Source: Gaeumannomyces sp. JS-464
Taxonomy: Eukaryota; Ascomycota; Sordariomycetes; Magnaporthales; Magnaporthaceae
Assembly: GCA_002197995.1 (NCBI GenBank)
Contig: NGZR01000001.1
Coordinates: 4,712,001 to 4,776,000, forward strand
Length of the DNA stretch: 64,000 nt
Reading direction: 5' to 3'
Shown one piece after another: positions 35,470 through 50,721 of this stretch. The notes under the pieces are model-generated. The model worked only from the letters and a program-made list of their open reading frames with translations, was not told where the DNA came from and searched no databases. The stretch's first letter is position 1, and each line of letters opens with the position of its first letter. Both the position numbers and the translations under genes were made by a program.

Positions 35470-36147
35470 CTATAAAGTCACAGAAGGGCTTGTTTCCCCT
35501 TGTCGCCGCTCAGGTTGCTGCGCCACCCTCGTCTCCTTTTCGGCGGCGGCTGCCGCCTTTGTCCGCCTCTTTTTGGCACGTCGGACTTGGATCTCAACTT
35601 GTGCCATCTCAGCATCGACTGATGCTAGCCTGGGTAGTAGATCCTCCACAATCTGAACAGCCTGGCCCTGGGCTAGGCGTAGGGAGGCTGGCGTGAAGAG
35701 GCCGAACCAACGAAGGGGGTCCTTTCGTGCCGCGGGGCTCGCCTTTGCAGTCGCCTCATTGGTGCCTGCCACGCCGTCGCGACTTTGCTGATTTGCCTCC
35801 GCCACGGGCTCGGATGCGCCGGGCTCCTGACCGCTTTTACCATCATCGCCATGCTGGGAGCCTGCCGGTGGTTCGGATGCCTCTGCCGAACAAAGGGTGA
35901 AAGAGGCACGTTGGCTGACATCCTATGTCCACGGAGGCTTTACCTCAATGCTCAGGCGTCGGATTGCTTGCATTCGCTCGTCGAAACAGTCGGGCCCATA
36001 CCTCATGCCCCGCTCGGCGGCGAAGTTGGCGCGGGCGATGTTCTGGTACATGCCGCTCTGGACGGCTCCCAGGGAAGCACGGAGCTTGGTGTACTCATCG
36101 AGCAGGCCGAGATACCTCTCCAGGAGTGCGTCGATGTCGGCATCCAT
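35470..36147 (-). CDS. VMA22: VMA22-like V-ATPase assembly factor (CCDC115 family), frame holds one stop
   Basis: One frame runs from ATG 36147 to TAA 35470, interrupted only by TAG at 35923-35925. VMA22/CCDC115 proteins sit at the ER and help assemble the membrane sector of the vacuolar ATPase. The N-terminal half is MDADIDALLERYLGLLDEYT, then SGMYQNIARANFAAERGMRY, a short helical coiled-coil region. A low-complexity acidic linker follows. The C-terminal block has DPLRWFGLFTPASLRLAQGQ, then VQIVEDLLPRLASVDAEMAQ and a basic tail (RRAKKRRTKAAAAAEK). The internal TAG is the last codon of a 21-base stretch, 35923-35943, that starts GTAAAG and ends ATAG. Removing those 21 bases joins RRLSIE to DVSQRASFTL in frame. 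It could be an extremely short intron, an intron shortened in assembly, or a real nonsense codon. About 218 aa without it. Confidence 0.75.
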
Positions 36148-39000
<2,853 letters not shown>

Positions 39001-39574
39001 ATTGCGACTGCGGTCTGGTGATGGACTGGCGAATGCATATGTAAGGGTTTAATTCGCTTTGCTCGGCCCCTGATCGAATTGATTGCATGCGTGGTTATGA
39101 TCAGACGAAATGTAGGCAGGTCCGTCTCTAAATGGACGGGAGAAGGGCCAAAAAGATAATGGTTTATGAGAAAAAAGAACATGAAGTCATACATAGATTC
39201 CAAGTAACTCATGAAATTCAGTTGAGGGGCCCAGTTTTGTCCATATATGCATTCAGTGCCTGAGGGCTGCCTTTGGATTTGGTTGTTGTGGCCAGGGTTG
39301 GCAAGTTGGGCTGGTGTTGTAATGCTGCCCGGATTTGAGGTTCCGTTTATTTGATTGGCCGCGTTATGTTGCTCAGCAACCGGTATTGATATTTGAGGGG
39401 CCATCCGCTTGCCCACCACGCGCGCCTCTTCAATCCTCCCCTGTCTTCCTCGTGTCCCACTATGACGGGCATCCAACTAAACCCCGCCGACTTTGTTTGT
39501 TTTGCTCTTTCGTCCTTCTTAGAGCGGTCCCCTTAACAACACAACAGCCCGTTTTATCTCTGCAGCATCACAAA
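39001..39574. other. intergenic between enolase and BUB1, 0.57 kb
   Basis: Tandem genes: enolase 3' UTR followed by the BUB1 promoter. No further feature recognised. Confidence 0.5.
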
Positions 39575-42500
39575 ATGGCGCCCGGACGACCTGATTGACT
39601 TCGACGTCATCGAGAGCCAGAAGGAGAACATCCAGTCGCTCCCTGGCGGGCGGTCAGCAAGGAAGCTGGCCGAACTGTACACGCCATCTCCACTCGCAAA
39701 GATGGACACGCCGACCCCGAGCGATACCAAAACATCCACGACTGCATCCGGGCGGAGTACGAGGCCGAGATCGCCACCATTGCTGATCTTGATGATCCGC
39801 TCGATGTCTACGACCGCTATGTCCGCTGGACCTTGGACGCGTATCCTTCGGCTCAGGCGACTCCCCAGTCGCAGCTTCACACCCTCCTGGAGCGTGCCAC
39901 AAAGGCCTTCATTGGCTCCTCTCAATACAAGAATGATCCACGCTACCTAAAGCTGTGGCTCTACTACACCCAGATGTTCTCTGACGCACCGCGCGAGACA
40001 TTCTTGTATCTCTCGCGCCACGGTATCGGCGAGAGTCTCGCGTTGTTTTACGAGGAGTACGCTGCCTGGCTCGAGGGGGCTGGCCGCTGGGCTCAGGCCG
40101 AGGAGGTCCTCAGGCTGGGCATCGATCGCGAGGCGCGCCCGCAGCAGCGCCTGATTCGCAAGCTCGGCGAGTTTGAGCAGCGCCGCGAACAGAACGGCGA
40201 GGCTGACGGGGACGAGCCCTCGTCACCGGCCATCCCGACTGTGCGGCCAGCCCTGGCGGCCAAGATGGATCCCTTCGCGTCCGCAGCCGCCGCTGGCCCT
40301 GTCGATCCGCAGGCGCCGAGGCCAAGCAACGGCGTTGGCGGCCGGGCGGCGAAACCAGCAAAGTCTAAACTGGCTATTTTCTCCGACGCTGATGCGGCAG
40401 GGCCTGCACTCTCCTCTCGGGAGGCTGGTTCCAAGGGTTGGGAGAGCATCGGCTCGCTGGCCGAGCGCAAGAAGGAGAACGTGATGGCACCAAAGCCTTG
40501 GGTTGGGGAGACTCTGAAAGCGGGCTCCAGGAAGGCGAGCGGGCCCAAGCTGGCGGTGTTTAAGGATACGGTAAGCTCTTGACCCTACCGTTTTTGTTCC
40601 CCGACATCCTCCCCCCTGCTTATATCGGCCACGTATTGATGAATACAGGACTAATGTATGGTGGCGAATCTTGGTTTTCCTTCTTGGTTGCTTCTTTGTT
40701 TTATTCTGTATTTGGCAGTCTCTTTTGATGAAATCCCACATCCCTATTGTGGCCTCGCAACACCAAGTGACGATGAACAACCCGGCTGGCAAGAAGCAGC
40801 GCATTGTATTCGATCTCAGTGTGCTTTATCCGACGCCAGACATCCCGGGATCCGAGTTGAGTTTTGAGGAGGTGCTCCTGGCCCGGGCTGGCTGGCTAGA
40901 CGAGCGGCCGACAGCGCCATCTCCCGAACCTCCTCGGCGCGCGTCCCGTCCAAGGGACGAGAACAGCCGACCCTCGCCTGCGCCAGCTGCACCGCGCTTG
41001 GAGGTCTTCCGTGAAAATCATGAGAATGTGCCGCAGAAACTTGTTATCCACGCGATGTTGCCGTGCCTTTGGATGAGAACGGCGCCCCTATCAAGCAGTA
41101 CCCCAAGGAAGGTCGACCAAAAAAGAAAAAGGTCATGGAGGTCAACGAGACCCAGATCAGTAAGTGGCGTGATCATTAACCCGACACGACCAAACCAAAC
41201 TGGGCCTGCTCTGTTTTACGATGCTGACGTCGAATATAGTCAAGGCGAAGCTGGATTCACCATCACGACCCAAGCTGCTGAAGAAAAAGGGCACTTCAGA
41301 GCCTACCATGACTATGCACACGCGGGCGGCCACGGACGACATTTACGAGATTTTCAATGCCCCCATCGAGCACCCAGCAAATCAGGGAGAGGAGGAAGCG
41401 GAGGAGGGGAGCGCCGATGACGATGATGATGATTATGATACGGATGACTACACCAGCGGCGCAGAGAGCACCGGGACCACACGACATCTATCGATTAGTG
41501 AAGCTGAAGATGAGGACAACGAAGGGGCCGAAGACGATGAGGACGATGCGGTGGATGGGGACGAAACATCGGATGCCAGGAGCGTCAGCGAATGGTCCGA
41601 CTTCACCGCCCGCAAGCATATCCCACTCGTCCCCGGCGTCAACGATGAGAATGACGAGGCTATCGAGGGAGAGGGCGACATCACACAGCTGTCTCGTGTG
41701 GACGACGCTGAAGATGAGGAGGCAGAGGAGGATGAGGAGGTGTCCACGCCAGTGGATGACGAACGGCACCAGACGAGAACGACCTTTGTTCCGATTCCGC
41801 CCGAAGATTACGTACCGCAGACGCGGACGTACCGGGACCCAGTCGAGATGGCTAATAACCGTCTCCCGTTCATGACACCCATAACGGAGCGAACCGAGAC
41901 GGAGCTGGATCTGCGGTCGGGGCGGACCTCGCTGACCAAGACGCCGAGCAGGTGTCGCAACGGCCTCCCTGCTGTCAGCGATGACGAAGACGAAGACGAG
42001 GTGGAGTCCCAACAGGACGTCGCTGACTCTGAGCCGCCCAGCAGCCCCCTGCAGGACATCGTGGGCGGCAGCTCGCCCTCTCCCCAGAAACCGTCAAACA
42101 TCATAGTGCCTACGCAGCTGTCCAAGGCACACGTCAAGAGCGCATCCCTCAAGGGCCCACCGAAAGGCCCCCTGATAAATGACACTCTGTGCAATCCCGT
42201 GGACGACGCTGTCAGGGCTCAGATCCTGACCAAGACGCACCCGCCCCTCAGCTCGCAGATGCGCTTCTATGACCATCGACCTGCCAAGTACGAGAAGGCG
42301 GCCGAGATCCGCAGGTTTGCCAAAGCCATGGCCAAGGCCAAGAGCAGCGGCGAGAAGACGAGCAGTGTGCCGATGCCTCCGCCCATCGAGTTTCCCGGAT
42401 GCGAGATGAGCTACACGGTGAAGAAAGAGCTCGGGGCCGGCGCATTCGCTCCGGTGTACCTCGTCGAGAACTCGTCGCCTGATGCACAGGACGATGACGG

Positions 42501-43488
42501 TGACGGCGCCGTCAGTGAGATGGGCAAGGGGGCCTTCTCAACGATGCAGACACGGCGAGGCCGGCTGGAGGCGCTCAAGATGGAGACGCCGCCATCGGCG
42601 TGGGAGTTCCATATGATGCGGCTGGCGCACGGGCGACTGGGCCCGCACGAGAGGGCGACGGCCTCACTGAGCTCAGCGCTCGAAATGCATCTCTACCAGG
42701 ATGAGGGTTTCCTGCTGCTGCCGCTCCACCCGCACGGGACGCTCCTGGACGTGGTGAACCTGTTCCGGGCCGAGCCGTCGGGCACTATGGATGAGCTGCT
42801 GGCCATGTTCTTCACCATTGAGCTCCTCCGCACGGCCGAGGCCCTGCACGCGCACCAGATCCTACATGGCGACCTCAAGGCTGATAACTGCCTGCTGCGC
42901 CTAGACCCTCCCTCTGCGGGGGCCGGCGGCAGCGGCGGCGAGCTCAGCAGCAAGTGGAGGGCCGACGGAAGCGGAGGCTGGGCGTCGCGGGGCGTGACGC
43001 TCATCGACTTTGGCAGAGGCATCGACATGCGCGCGTTCCGGCCCGACGTGCAGTTTGTGGCCGACTGGAAGACGAGCCCGCAGGACTGCGCCGAGATGCG
43101 CGAGGGCCGGCCCTGGACCTGGCAGATCGACTACCACGGCCTCGCCGGCACCGTGCACTGCCTCCTGTTCGGCCGCTACATCGAGACGGTGCGGTGCGAC
43201 GGCGGCGGCCTGGGCACGGCCGCCGCCCGCCGGTACCGCGTCCGCGAGAGCCTCAAGCGCTACTGGCAGACGGAGCTGTGGTCCGACTGCTTCGACCTGC
43301 TCCTCAACCCGGCGGTGCACGCTGCTGCCACCGCCGCCGAGGACGGCGACGGCCGCATGCCGGTGCTTAAGGGCATGCGCTCCGTGCGCGAGCGCATGGA
43401 GGTGTGGCTCGAGGCCAACTGCGAGCGCGGCGTCGGGCTCAAGAGCCTTATGAGCAAGGTGGAGGCCTGGGGCAAGGGCAGGAGGTGA
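39575..43488 (+). CDS. BUB1: spindle checkpoint kinase Bub1 (MadBub-like)
   Basis: Three exons: 39575-40570, 40719-41159 and 41240-43488, about 1228 aa. Bub1 acts at unattached kinetochores, recruits other checkpoint proteins and phosphorylates H2A. The N terminus has a KEN box (ESQKENIQSLPGGRSA) and the Mad3/BUB1 TPR region (DDPLDVYDRYVRWTLDAYPS, YKNDPRYLKLWLYYTQMF, LYLSRHGIGESLALFYEEYA). A second KEN box is in ERKKENVMAPKPWVGETL. A GLEBS-type Bub3-binding motif is near TPDIPGSELSFEEVLLA. A long acidic linker precedes the kinase: YTVKKELGAGAFAPVYLVEN, the VAIK-like lysine in LEALKMETPPSAWEF, HGDLKADNCLLR, and IDFGRGIDMRAF. Frame breaks: near 39583 (after MAP), in an A run at 39729-39732 (DTK to NIHDCIRAEYEAE), and near 41052 (VIH to RDVAVPLDENG). 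Confidence 0.92.
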
Positions 43489-43897
43489 TGGTTGGCAGAT
43501 GGCTGTTTCAGTCTCCTATTACGCAAGACATTCTATGATTTGGCCTTCTTCTTTTCTCCTTTCCCTCTTCATCCTCCCCTATTCCCCTGCGTTCAGATGC
43601 GTGGTTTTATGACAAGAGATAATTATGGGTGCGGGTTTTTTTTTGTTTTCTATATTATGGCCTCATTGTCTTGTTTCCACGCACCAACCATGATTACTGC
43701 CCCAGATTTACCCATAACTTTTTGTTGATACCCGGATCCATTTTAGTACTTTGTTTGTCTTTGAATGCCAGCTCGTTCCCTCGTTACCGTTGCACCGGCG
43801 GGAACATTCCTCTCCTATCTTACACAATGTTATCTTAGCGTCTGGCGCCATCCACAGAAAACCAGAAGGAGGGATACTAGGATATATGTGTACATCG
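43489..43897. other. intergenic between convergent BUB1 and APN1, 0.41 kb
   Basis: T-rich 3' flanks of both genes. No gene seen. Confidence 0.5.
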
Positions 43898-45482
43898 TCA
43901 GTCGCTCTCATCCTCGTCCTCACTGTCGGCCTTCTTCTTGCCTCTCATTTTGGCTGGGGCCCTTTTGGCTGCAGTTTTCTTCGCCGCCTTCTTCGCCCCG
44001 GCCTGGGCCTTCTTGTCGGCCTGCCCCTGAAGCCTCTCCCTTTCGCCCGCCCCTTGGCGCTGCAGCTCCTCCTCCTTGTCCCTGAACTCGTCGCTCTCGG
44101 GATCCATGCCGATCAAGCTCTCCAGAAGCTTGATCTCATCTGCCCACACCTGCCTGTCTTCAACGTCCTTGCCGTTGGGGCCCTTGCGGCTGATGGGCGT
44201 CTCGAGAACCATGGGCAGGTTCTGGAAGGGCTCGTGGTTCACGATGCTGTGAAACGCGCGGAGGCCGAGGAAGCCGGTGCCGATGTTCGCGTGAAGGTCG
44301 CGGTTGCAGCCGAGGGGCGCTTTGCTGTCGTTCAAGTGGAACGCGCGCAGATACTTGTTGCCGACGACGCGGTCGAACTCGGCGGCCGTCTCGGCAAAGG
44401 CCTCGGGCGTGCGCATGTCGTAACCGGCTGCAAAAGCGTGGCACGTGTCGATGCAGACGCCGACGCGGTCCTTGTCGTCGACCAGGGCGATGATGTCGCG
44501 CAGGTCCTCGAAGCGCGAGCCGACCACGCTGCCGGCGCCGGCCATGTTCTCGATGACGGTCACGACGGACTCGGTCTCGCGGTGCGACCTGTTGAGTTGG
44601 GCGGCTATGCGGGCGATGGCCTCGTCCTTGGGCCCGCCCAGCGCGGAGCCCGGGTGGAAGTTGTAGAGCCGGATGCCCAGGGCGTCGCAGCGCCTGAGGT
44701 CGTCGACAAAGTTGCCAAACGCCTGGTCGGCCTTGGTCTTGTCCGCCTGCGCCAGGTTGACGAGGTACGAGCCGTGCGGGAGGCAGTGCTTGCCGGCGTT
44801 GTAGCCGTGCTCCTTGCACAGCGCCCGGAACTGCGCCTTGGCGGCGTCGTCCAGGGGTTTAAAGTTCCACGTGCGCTGGCTTTTAAGAAAAAGAGCGAAC
44901 GCGTTCCCGCGCTTCCGCCAATCTCTAGGGAGTTTTGGATGGAGTTGTGTATGCCTGGTGAGGCAGGGCGGGCATGTTAGCGCAAGACAACACTTATAGA
45001 TAGGTACCTACCTACCTAGGCACCGAGATAGGCATACCAGCAGCCGAGAAGGGGACGTGACGTACCTCCAGCAGCGCTCACGTGAGCACCAATGTACATG
45101 GCCTTTTTGAGGGTTGTGACGGCGGTACGCTCGGCCAGCATCGCGCCTTGGTCCTTGTCCGTCTTTTGTTTTTTAGCCGGCTGTTTTGGAGCGGGCTGTT
45201 TGGCAACGGCCTTTTTGGCAACTGGCCTTTCCGTTTCCTCCTGATCTTCCTCATGCGCAGAGCCGCAACAACTGTCATGGCCTTCATTGTCGTCTGTTTC
45301 ATCCTCTTCGACCGCCTTACGCTTCGCCTTTCTCCCCTTCACCGCAACCTCCGTCTTAGTGACGGCCGCCTCGACTTTGGTTGCCCTGCCGTTCTCACGG
45401 ATCGTAGACGTTGTCTTGGCCGTGACCTCTGTCTTTTGGACCACGGCAATGGTCCTTTTCCGCGGCGACTGGCGGGGGCCAT
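43898..45482 (-). CDS. APN1: AP endonuclease 1, endonuclease IV family
   Basis: Two exons, 45482-45066 and 44954-43898, give 491 aa after repair of two missing bases. Apn1 cuts the DNA backbone at abasic sites and removes 3' blocks, using a trinuclear zinc centre, in nucleus and mitochondria. The N-terminal extension is Lys-rich (VAKKAVAKQPAPKQPAKKQK). The TIM barrel starts at YIGAHVSAAGG, which carries the first zinc histidine region. Then come GNAFALFLKSQRTWNFKPLD, GSYLVNLA, YNFHPGSALGG, VTVIENMAGAGSVVG (Glu ligand), GVCIDTCHAFAAGYD, RAFHLNDSKAPLG, HANIGTGFLG and MVLETPISRKG. The C terminus is again Lys-rich, then acidic. Frame breaks lie near 45470 (after MAPA) and near 44910 (GGS/GNAFALFL). 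No ATG exists in the main frame upstream of the domain, so the ATG at 45482 plus one missing base is the best start. The intron contains an ACCT array. Confidence 0.92.
45001..45020. repeat. TAGGTACCTACCTACCTAGG array inside APN1 intron
   Basis: Member of the ACCT/TAGG family lying within the 44955-45065 intron of APN1. Confidence 0.8.
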
Positions 45483-47330
45483 GATGAAATATTTCTCGCG
45501 CGCCTGGGTGGCTGGGATGTGTACAGTATGGAAAATTGTTTCTGGGATACGTACAGTGGCAAATGACGTCTACAAACGATTCGCAGACCTGATCAACTCT
45601 CGGCGACGCGTCCTTTTCGAATCAGGTCGGCAGTCGTTCGTGGAGCAGTATGTTTTGACGCGAATCCACGTGACATTGGCGATCTGCTTTTCTGGTGGAG
45701 CCCCTTCCAGGCCCACACCACCTCTGGTGGTGCCGAGGACTGTCAATGTTCATCAATGGTGACCGAGGTGCATGCATTCAATCTCTCTTCTTGCCGACTG
45801 TGGTATGTCAAAGGGGTGGGTGCTTAGGTCTTTCGTCCGAGTAACTCCCGCAAAGTTCGACTTCTTTCTTTTAGGCAGAGATGACCGGGAATCCCCGGCT
45901 CTATCTCCTGACTGCTATGCACTGCGTGCTCCGAGAGACATGCGTGTATTGGAACCGGAGGATTAGTTTCGATCCGCCTGGAGGATCGATCTTCGGCCGT
46001 CTCTGGCACACAGGAGCTACGATGAAGCCAGTTATTGCAGGCCTATGGTGCCGCCTGGCAGTTGGATCGCCGGGCACGACAATCGCACCGCCAGGGACTT
46101 TTGCAACAGACAATCGTGACAACGGGACGGATGGAAAGATGGTGGTGGGCGTGTGCCTGGTAGAACAATTAGGTACATAATATGGAGCATTGAGGGACGT
46201 TTGACAAGAAGACAAACTGCCTCTCCCACATTCATTGGTCATTCTTGGCAGCCGAGCTTCGAGGGACAATTCCAGACGAGGCCAAAAATAGCCGCAAAAT
46301 GGGGCAACAGTGACCCTACAGTTGTGGGTGCTTGCCCCCTTGTCGAGGATCTTTGGGGCGCGTCAGCACTAACTGTTTCCGGCTTTTTGCTGCTCGACAC
46401 TGTTGATATTTACTGCGACGCCCGGTGGCTCCGCCCCGTGGCCCAGATGGCCAGGTAGGTAGATGGCTGAGATGGTGGCCTCGAGCGTTCTGCGGTCTGG
46501 CACTCTCGGCGTTTGGTTGCTTGTTTCGGCAGTCCTCGTGCGTTCTGCTGTCTGCTATGCACACACGCCGCCTAGACCAAGAACGCGCGTTACTCTCCGG
46601 GTGGGCCCTGTGGGCTCACAAGCCCCCGAACTGCACCGAGGATGAGCCACCCAACCTGATGTCGATGGTGGGACGAATGCAGTCAAGCCCAGAGCTTTTC
46701 TCAAGGGTCGTGGGGTCCTATGTAGGTGTTGGTCGAGCCGCGTCCAGGGCACGTATCGTGCCCTTTGCTGGCACGCTGCTCCCGCGCGGTCAAAGACGCC
46801 AGGCCCCTGGCGCGCGATAGTGATTTTGAACTCTTGCAATTTGATCGCTGCCTAGACCTAGTGCGAGTTACCAATGTGATGGGAGACGTGCTCTGGCCGC
46901 GCTGCTTTGTAACCCGAGGTGCTGACACGCCCAACCTCTTATTGGGCGTGCTGTGAGATATCGCCCGCCACCCGCTGCGCCTGCATGCAAAAAGGCCACG
47001 CCAATCGCTGATGCACAGCACTACCACATTTGGAACCTCCCTAGTAGACACTCCCTTTTCGCTCGACGGCGCACGTACCGATTTTCTCGACGTCTCACCC
47101 ATTTTTCGGTCCGATCCATCAAATCGCCTGCCCGCTCTCCAGCTGCCGTCTCGCGCGATGACGGCCGACGTCGCTCGCTGAGAAACACGCTGAACCTCCC
47201 AGTGAAAAGGCCAGGGCCCGCCTCGCCAACCGTGCCCTCCGCCCATTCGGGCCTCGAGTCGTGCCCACCCGCCCCAGACCCGCGACGACACCTTCCCGGG
47301 GCGACACAGGCCCCAATCTCAGTTGCCACA
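45483..47330. other. intergenic between divergent APN1 and the F-box gene, 1.85 kb
   Basis: Shared upstream region. Many overlapping ORFs of 60-196 codons, none with a domain. The part from about 47000 on is C-rich leader of the F-box gene. No RNA gene recognised. Confidence 0.45.
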
Positions 47331-50300
47331 ATGGAACCGGACCTTGAGCAGCAACCGCCGCTGCAACAACAGCACGAGATTGACGGGACCGGCCCCAGGC
47401 GGTCTTCGATCGAGAAGCAGCCCGTCGTCGCCTGCCCCGCTGCATTCGAGCGCCTGCCCGACGAGATTATAGAACAGTGAGTCTGCTCTCCTGGCCAGTC
47501 TTGGCGCCGGCCGAATGAGCCTTGTCCCAGGCCTATCCTTGACTGACACGAGAGTATCGTCTCCTCCTCAGGATCCTCCGACTCACCGACCCGAATTCGT
47601 TCGCGTCGCTGGTGCTGCTCAATTCGAAATGGCGGAGCGTGTCGCAGCAGGCCGACCTCTACGCGCACCAGCTCGCCCGATGTCCTTCGTATTCCGCGAG
47701 CCACTCGGGCCGCCCCATAGCCGCGGGCGAGGACCGGCTGGCGGAGCTGCGGCGGCTCTTCTCTCGCGAGGTCAAGCGAAACCTCTTTGACGCGTACCTC
47801 CGCCCGAGCCTGACGCATATCAAGCTGGTATCCAACTCGATCAGCTCGTCGTCGTGCCCCGGCGGCGACGGCATGCAGTTTCACCCCTCGCCCAAGGGCC
47901 ACCACCTGCTAGCATACAACTCCTCGCGCATCTATGTCATAGACGCCCAAGCCCCTGAAATCACGGTCAAGCGCGAGCTCAAGATATTGCGCCGTCCCGC
48001 CGCCACCTGCATCATGGACGACGGCTCTCTGCTCGCCGTGCTCCTGACTGAGATGCAGGTCGATCTATACGATCTCAAGGTCTCACCCCCAAAGCGCACC
48101 CAGTCTATCATCCTCGACCACAGCCCCCGAGCCATTGCCCTGTCGCCTTGCGGCTCCGTCCTTGCCGCCGCCTACGAAGGAGGGATCGAGGTCTCGTCGC
48201 TGCATCCGGGCGCCCTACCGACCGAGAGGCGATCGGTAAAGTGCGATGCCGTTGATGCCCTGGCCTTCTCCTTCGACGGCACTCAGATCCTGGGGACCAC
48301 CGTCCACACTGCTCAGCCAAATACCGTCATCCTGACCGCGCCGTACTACGACCCTGGCAGCCACATGGAGGGCGACAGCATCAGCGCGCTCTGGACCACC
48401 TCCATTCTGTTCCCCAATACTAGCCGCGACTGTAGTCACGCCGTCCTGCTGCAGGATTCGAGCTGTGAGGAGGCCAGTTGGACTTTCACATATGACCGGA
48501 GCTTCGAGACTTTCAGGGCTGTCCGAATCGACGACCTCCGAAACGGGACGACCTACTTCACCGGCCCTGTCCCGACCCAGACCACCCAGGGCAGACTACT
48601 CCCGTGTACCCTCCCGGCAGCGTCGTACCACGGCGACATCGTCGCGGCTGGCTTCCAGGGCAATGAGATTTGGATATATGGTGTTCCCGAAGACTTGGAT
48701 GCCGTCCCAGACCCGCCCTCGGGGACTGCCGAAGGCTCGCCGTCAGCGGCAAATGGGCTCAATCGACGAAGCAGCGGCCCGTCTATACGACCTGCCTCTC
48801 GAGTGCAGGAGCAGAGCGACTCTAGAGTCCCTCAGTGGCAGCTACTCTGCGACAAGCTGCGCAACTCGTTCGTCGGCGGCTACAAGGTCGCCGAGCTCAA
48901 CGGTGCGAACACGGTCAAGTGGGTTGCGGGCTTTGGCGGCTCGTCTTTGAAGGAGCGATTGGTGGTGGCTGCCGCTGGCGTGATGCCGCCCAAGCTGGTG
49001 ACGGAGGAGGACGGCATGGACTTCGTTGACGGAGGGAGGCTCACCCTAGTCGACTTCGACTACGGGGCCGAGGATGGACACGTGACGGAAATCACCATCG
49101 AGGTGGGAACCAAGGAGCCTGAGGTGCTGGAAGAGGAGACGCGTGACATGGAGGTCGAAGTGGCCATCGTGAGGCGAAGGACCGTCGCGCAAAGGAGGGG
49201 GAACCAAAGCTCCGTCATGCGTGCTGCTACAACCGCGCTCGCCTGCCTGCCCCCGTCCCTTCCGCCCATGCCCATGCCGCCCGCCTCTCGGGCTAACGAC
49301 GCTGACGATCCGCTTGTCCCCCGACGCGTGGGAGTTCCGCCGTCTGTTTCCGCTGCACGGCCATCCCTGCAGAGCGCCTCCGGGGCCGATGCCGGTTCCG
49401 CCCCGGACGAGGGAGATACGGAGTCGGTCCTGGAGGAGCAAGAGGCTCTCGACGCACCTTATTCACATGCCAGCCCGCGGTCAGGCACGACTCTCCGCCG
49501 AGCTGCGACTGCCGCGGCCGTCAACCGGCGCCTGCATCCCCCTGCGGCCGCCGCTGGCCAAGTCCAGTATCAGCGCGCAGACGGCCGAGCAGAACATCCA
49601 CACGAAAGCGACGCAGACAACTGGGTCCCGCCGCCGCCGCCTTATCAAAAAGAAGATCCAGAAGATTTACCGTCCTTCATGCGCCACAACGTTGCGCCCA
49701 TCAGCGCCGATGCCCCTCCGGTTCCACCGATGCCGCCCATGCCAAACCCGACGATCCAGGCCGCCCAGATTATTCAACAATACCAGCCGCTGCATGCTCG
49801 CCCACAGCTGCTTGCGCCTGGTCCACCCCAGGTCGCCAGGTCCCAGACTGTGCACAACCCCCAGCACATGATTGCGCCACCGGGCCGCCAGCCGATGCCG
49901 CCAACGCTCTCCTCGTACAACACCTTCCATGCAACCACCAGCGGCCACCAGCGTGAGGGCAGCGGCTCGACAGTCAGTCGGCCACACGCTGGTGACGGCC
50001 CGCGTCCTGCTCCCAGCCCAGTAGGACCAAACGACGACGACGATATCTATGACGTTTCCCCTCCAGGAACACCGCCGCTGTCTCGGCAGTCAAACCTCTT
50101 GCGTCCATCTAGTGGGAGCAGCTATGCGACGCGCCCCAGCGCCGATCTGAACAGCTCCCCGATGCCATCCTCGCAGCGCTCTGCCCCCGTACCCACGCCG
50201 TCTCCTATTGTGTCAAACCCCGGACAGGACACTCCCATGACGCCAGCCCCGGTCTTCACCCCGTCCACTGTTGCAAGCACCCCGACCCAAAGGCAAGGGG

Positions 50301-50676
50301 GCCCGCCAGTGCTGGATCTTCACATCCCCAGCGCCACCCTTTCGCCAGCCACTATCTGGAACACTCCTCAGACAGCAGTCAGGCCGCCTTCAGGTGGCGT
50401 CAGGATGCTGACGAACTCACAAACATGGCCCAAGCACGCCAGCCATGACGGGCCACCACCAGTAGCGGCGCCTGGTGTTAGTTACCCTCTGTCAGCCCCA
50501 GCGACCGAGTTCAGCGTGAGCCAGGCCATCGCTAAGGCCTCACCTCTTGTCCCGGCCCCCAAGGAGCCGCCCAGCACGAATGTGACCACTGAGCAGCAAC
50601 ATCCGGCTCCGACACAGCGTTTCCAGGTTCCACGGGTACCCGTCGGTAGCCGGGACCCAAACAAACGAGTCTCCAT

Positions 50677-50721
<45 letters not shown>

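Noticed and set aside
33117..36147. Repeat-induced point mutation (RIP) as the source of the two in-frame stops
   Set aside because: The surroundings keep normal GC and coding composition, with no excess of TpA or loss of CpA visible by eye, and no duplicated copy is present in the window.
43751..44980. 409-codon open frame on the plus strand
   Set aside because: It lies exactly antisense to the APN1 catalytic exon. Its repetitive Val/Ala/Leu composition is that expected from the reverse complement of GC-rich coding sequence.
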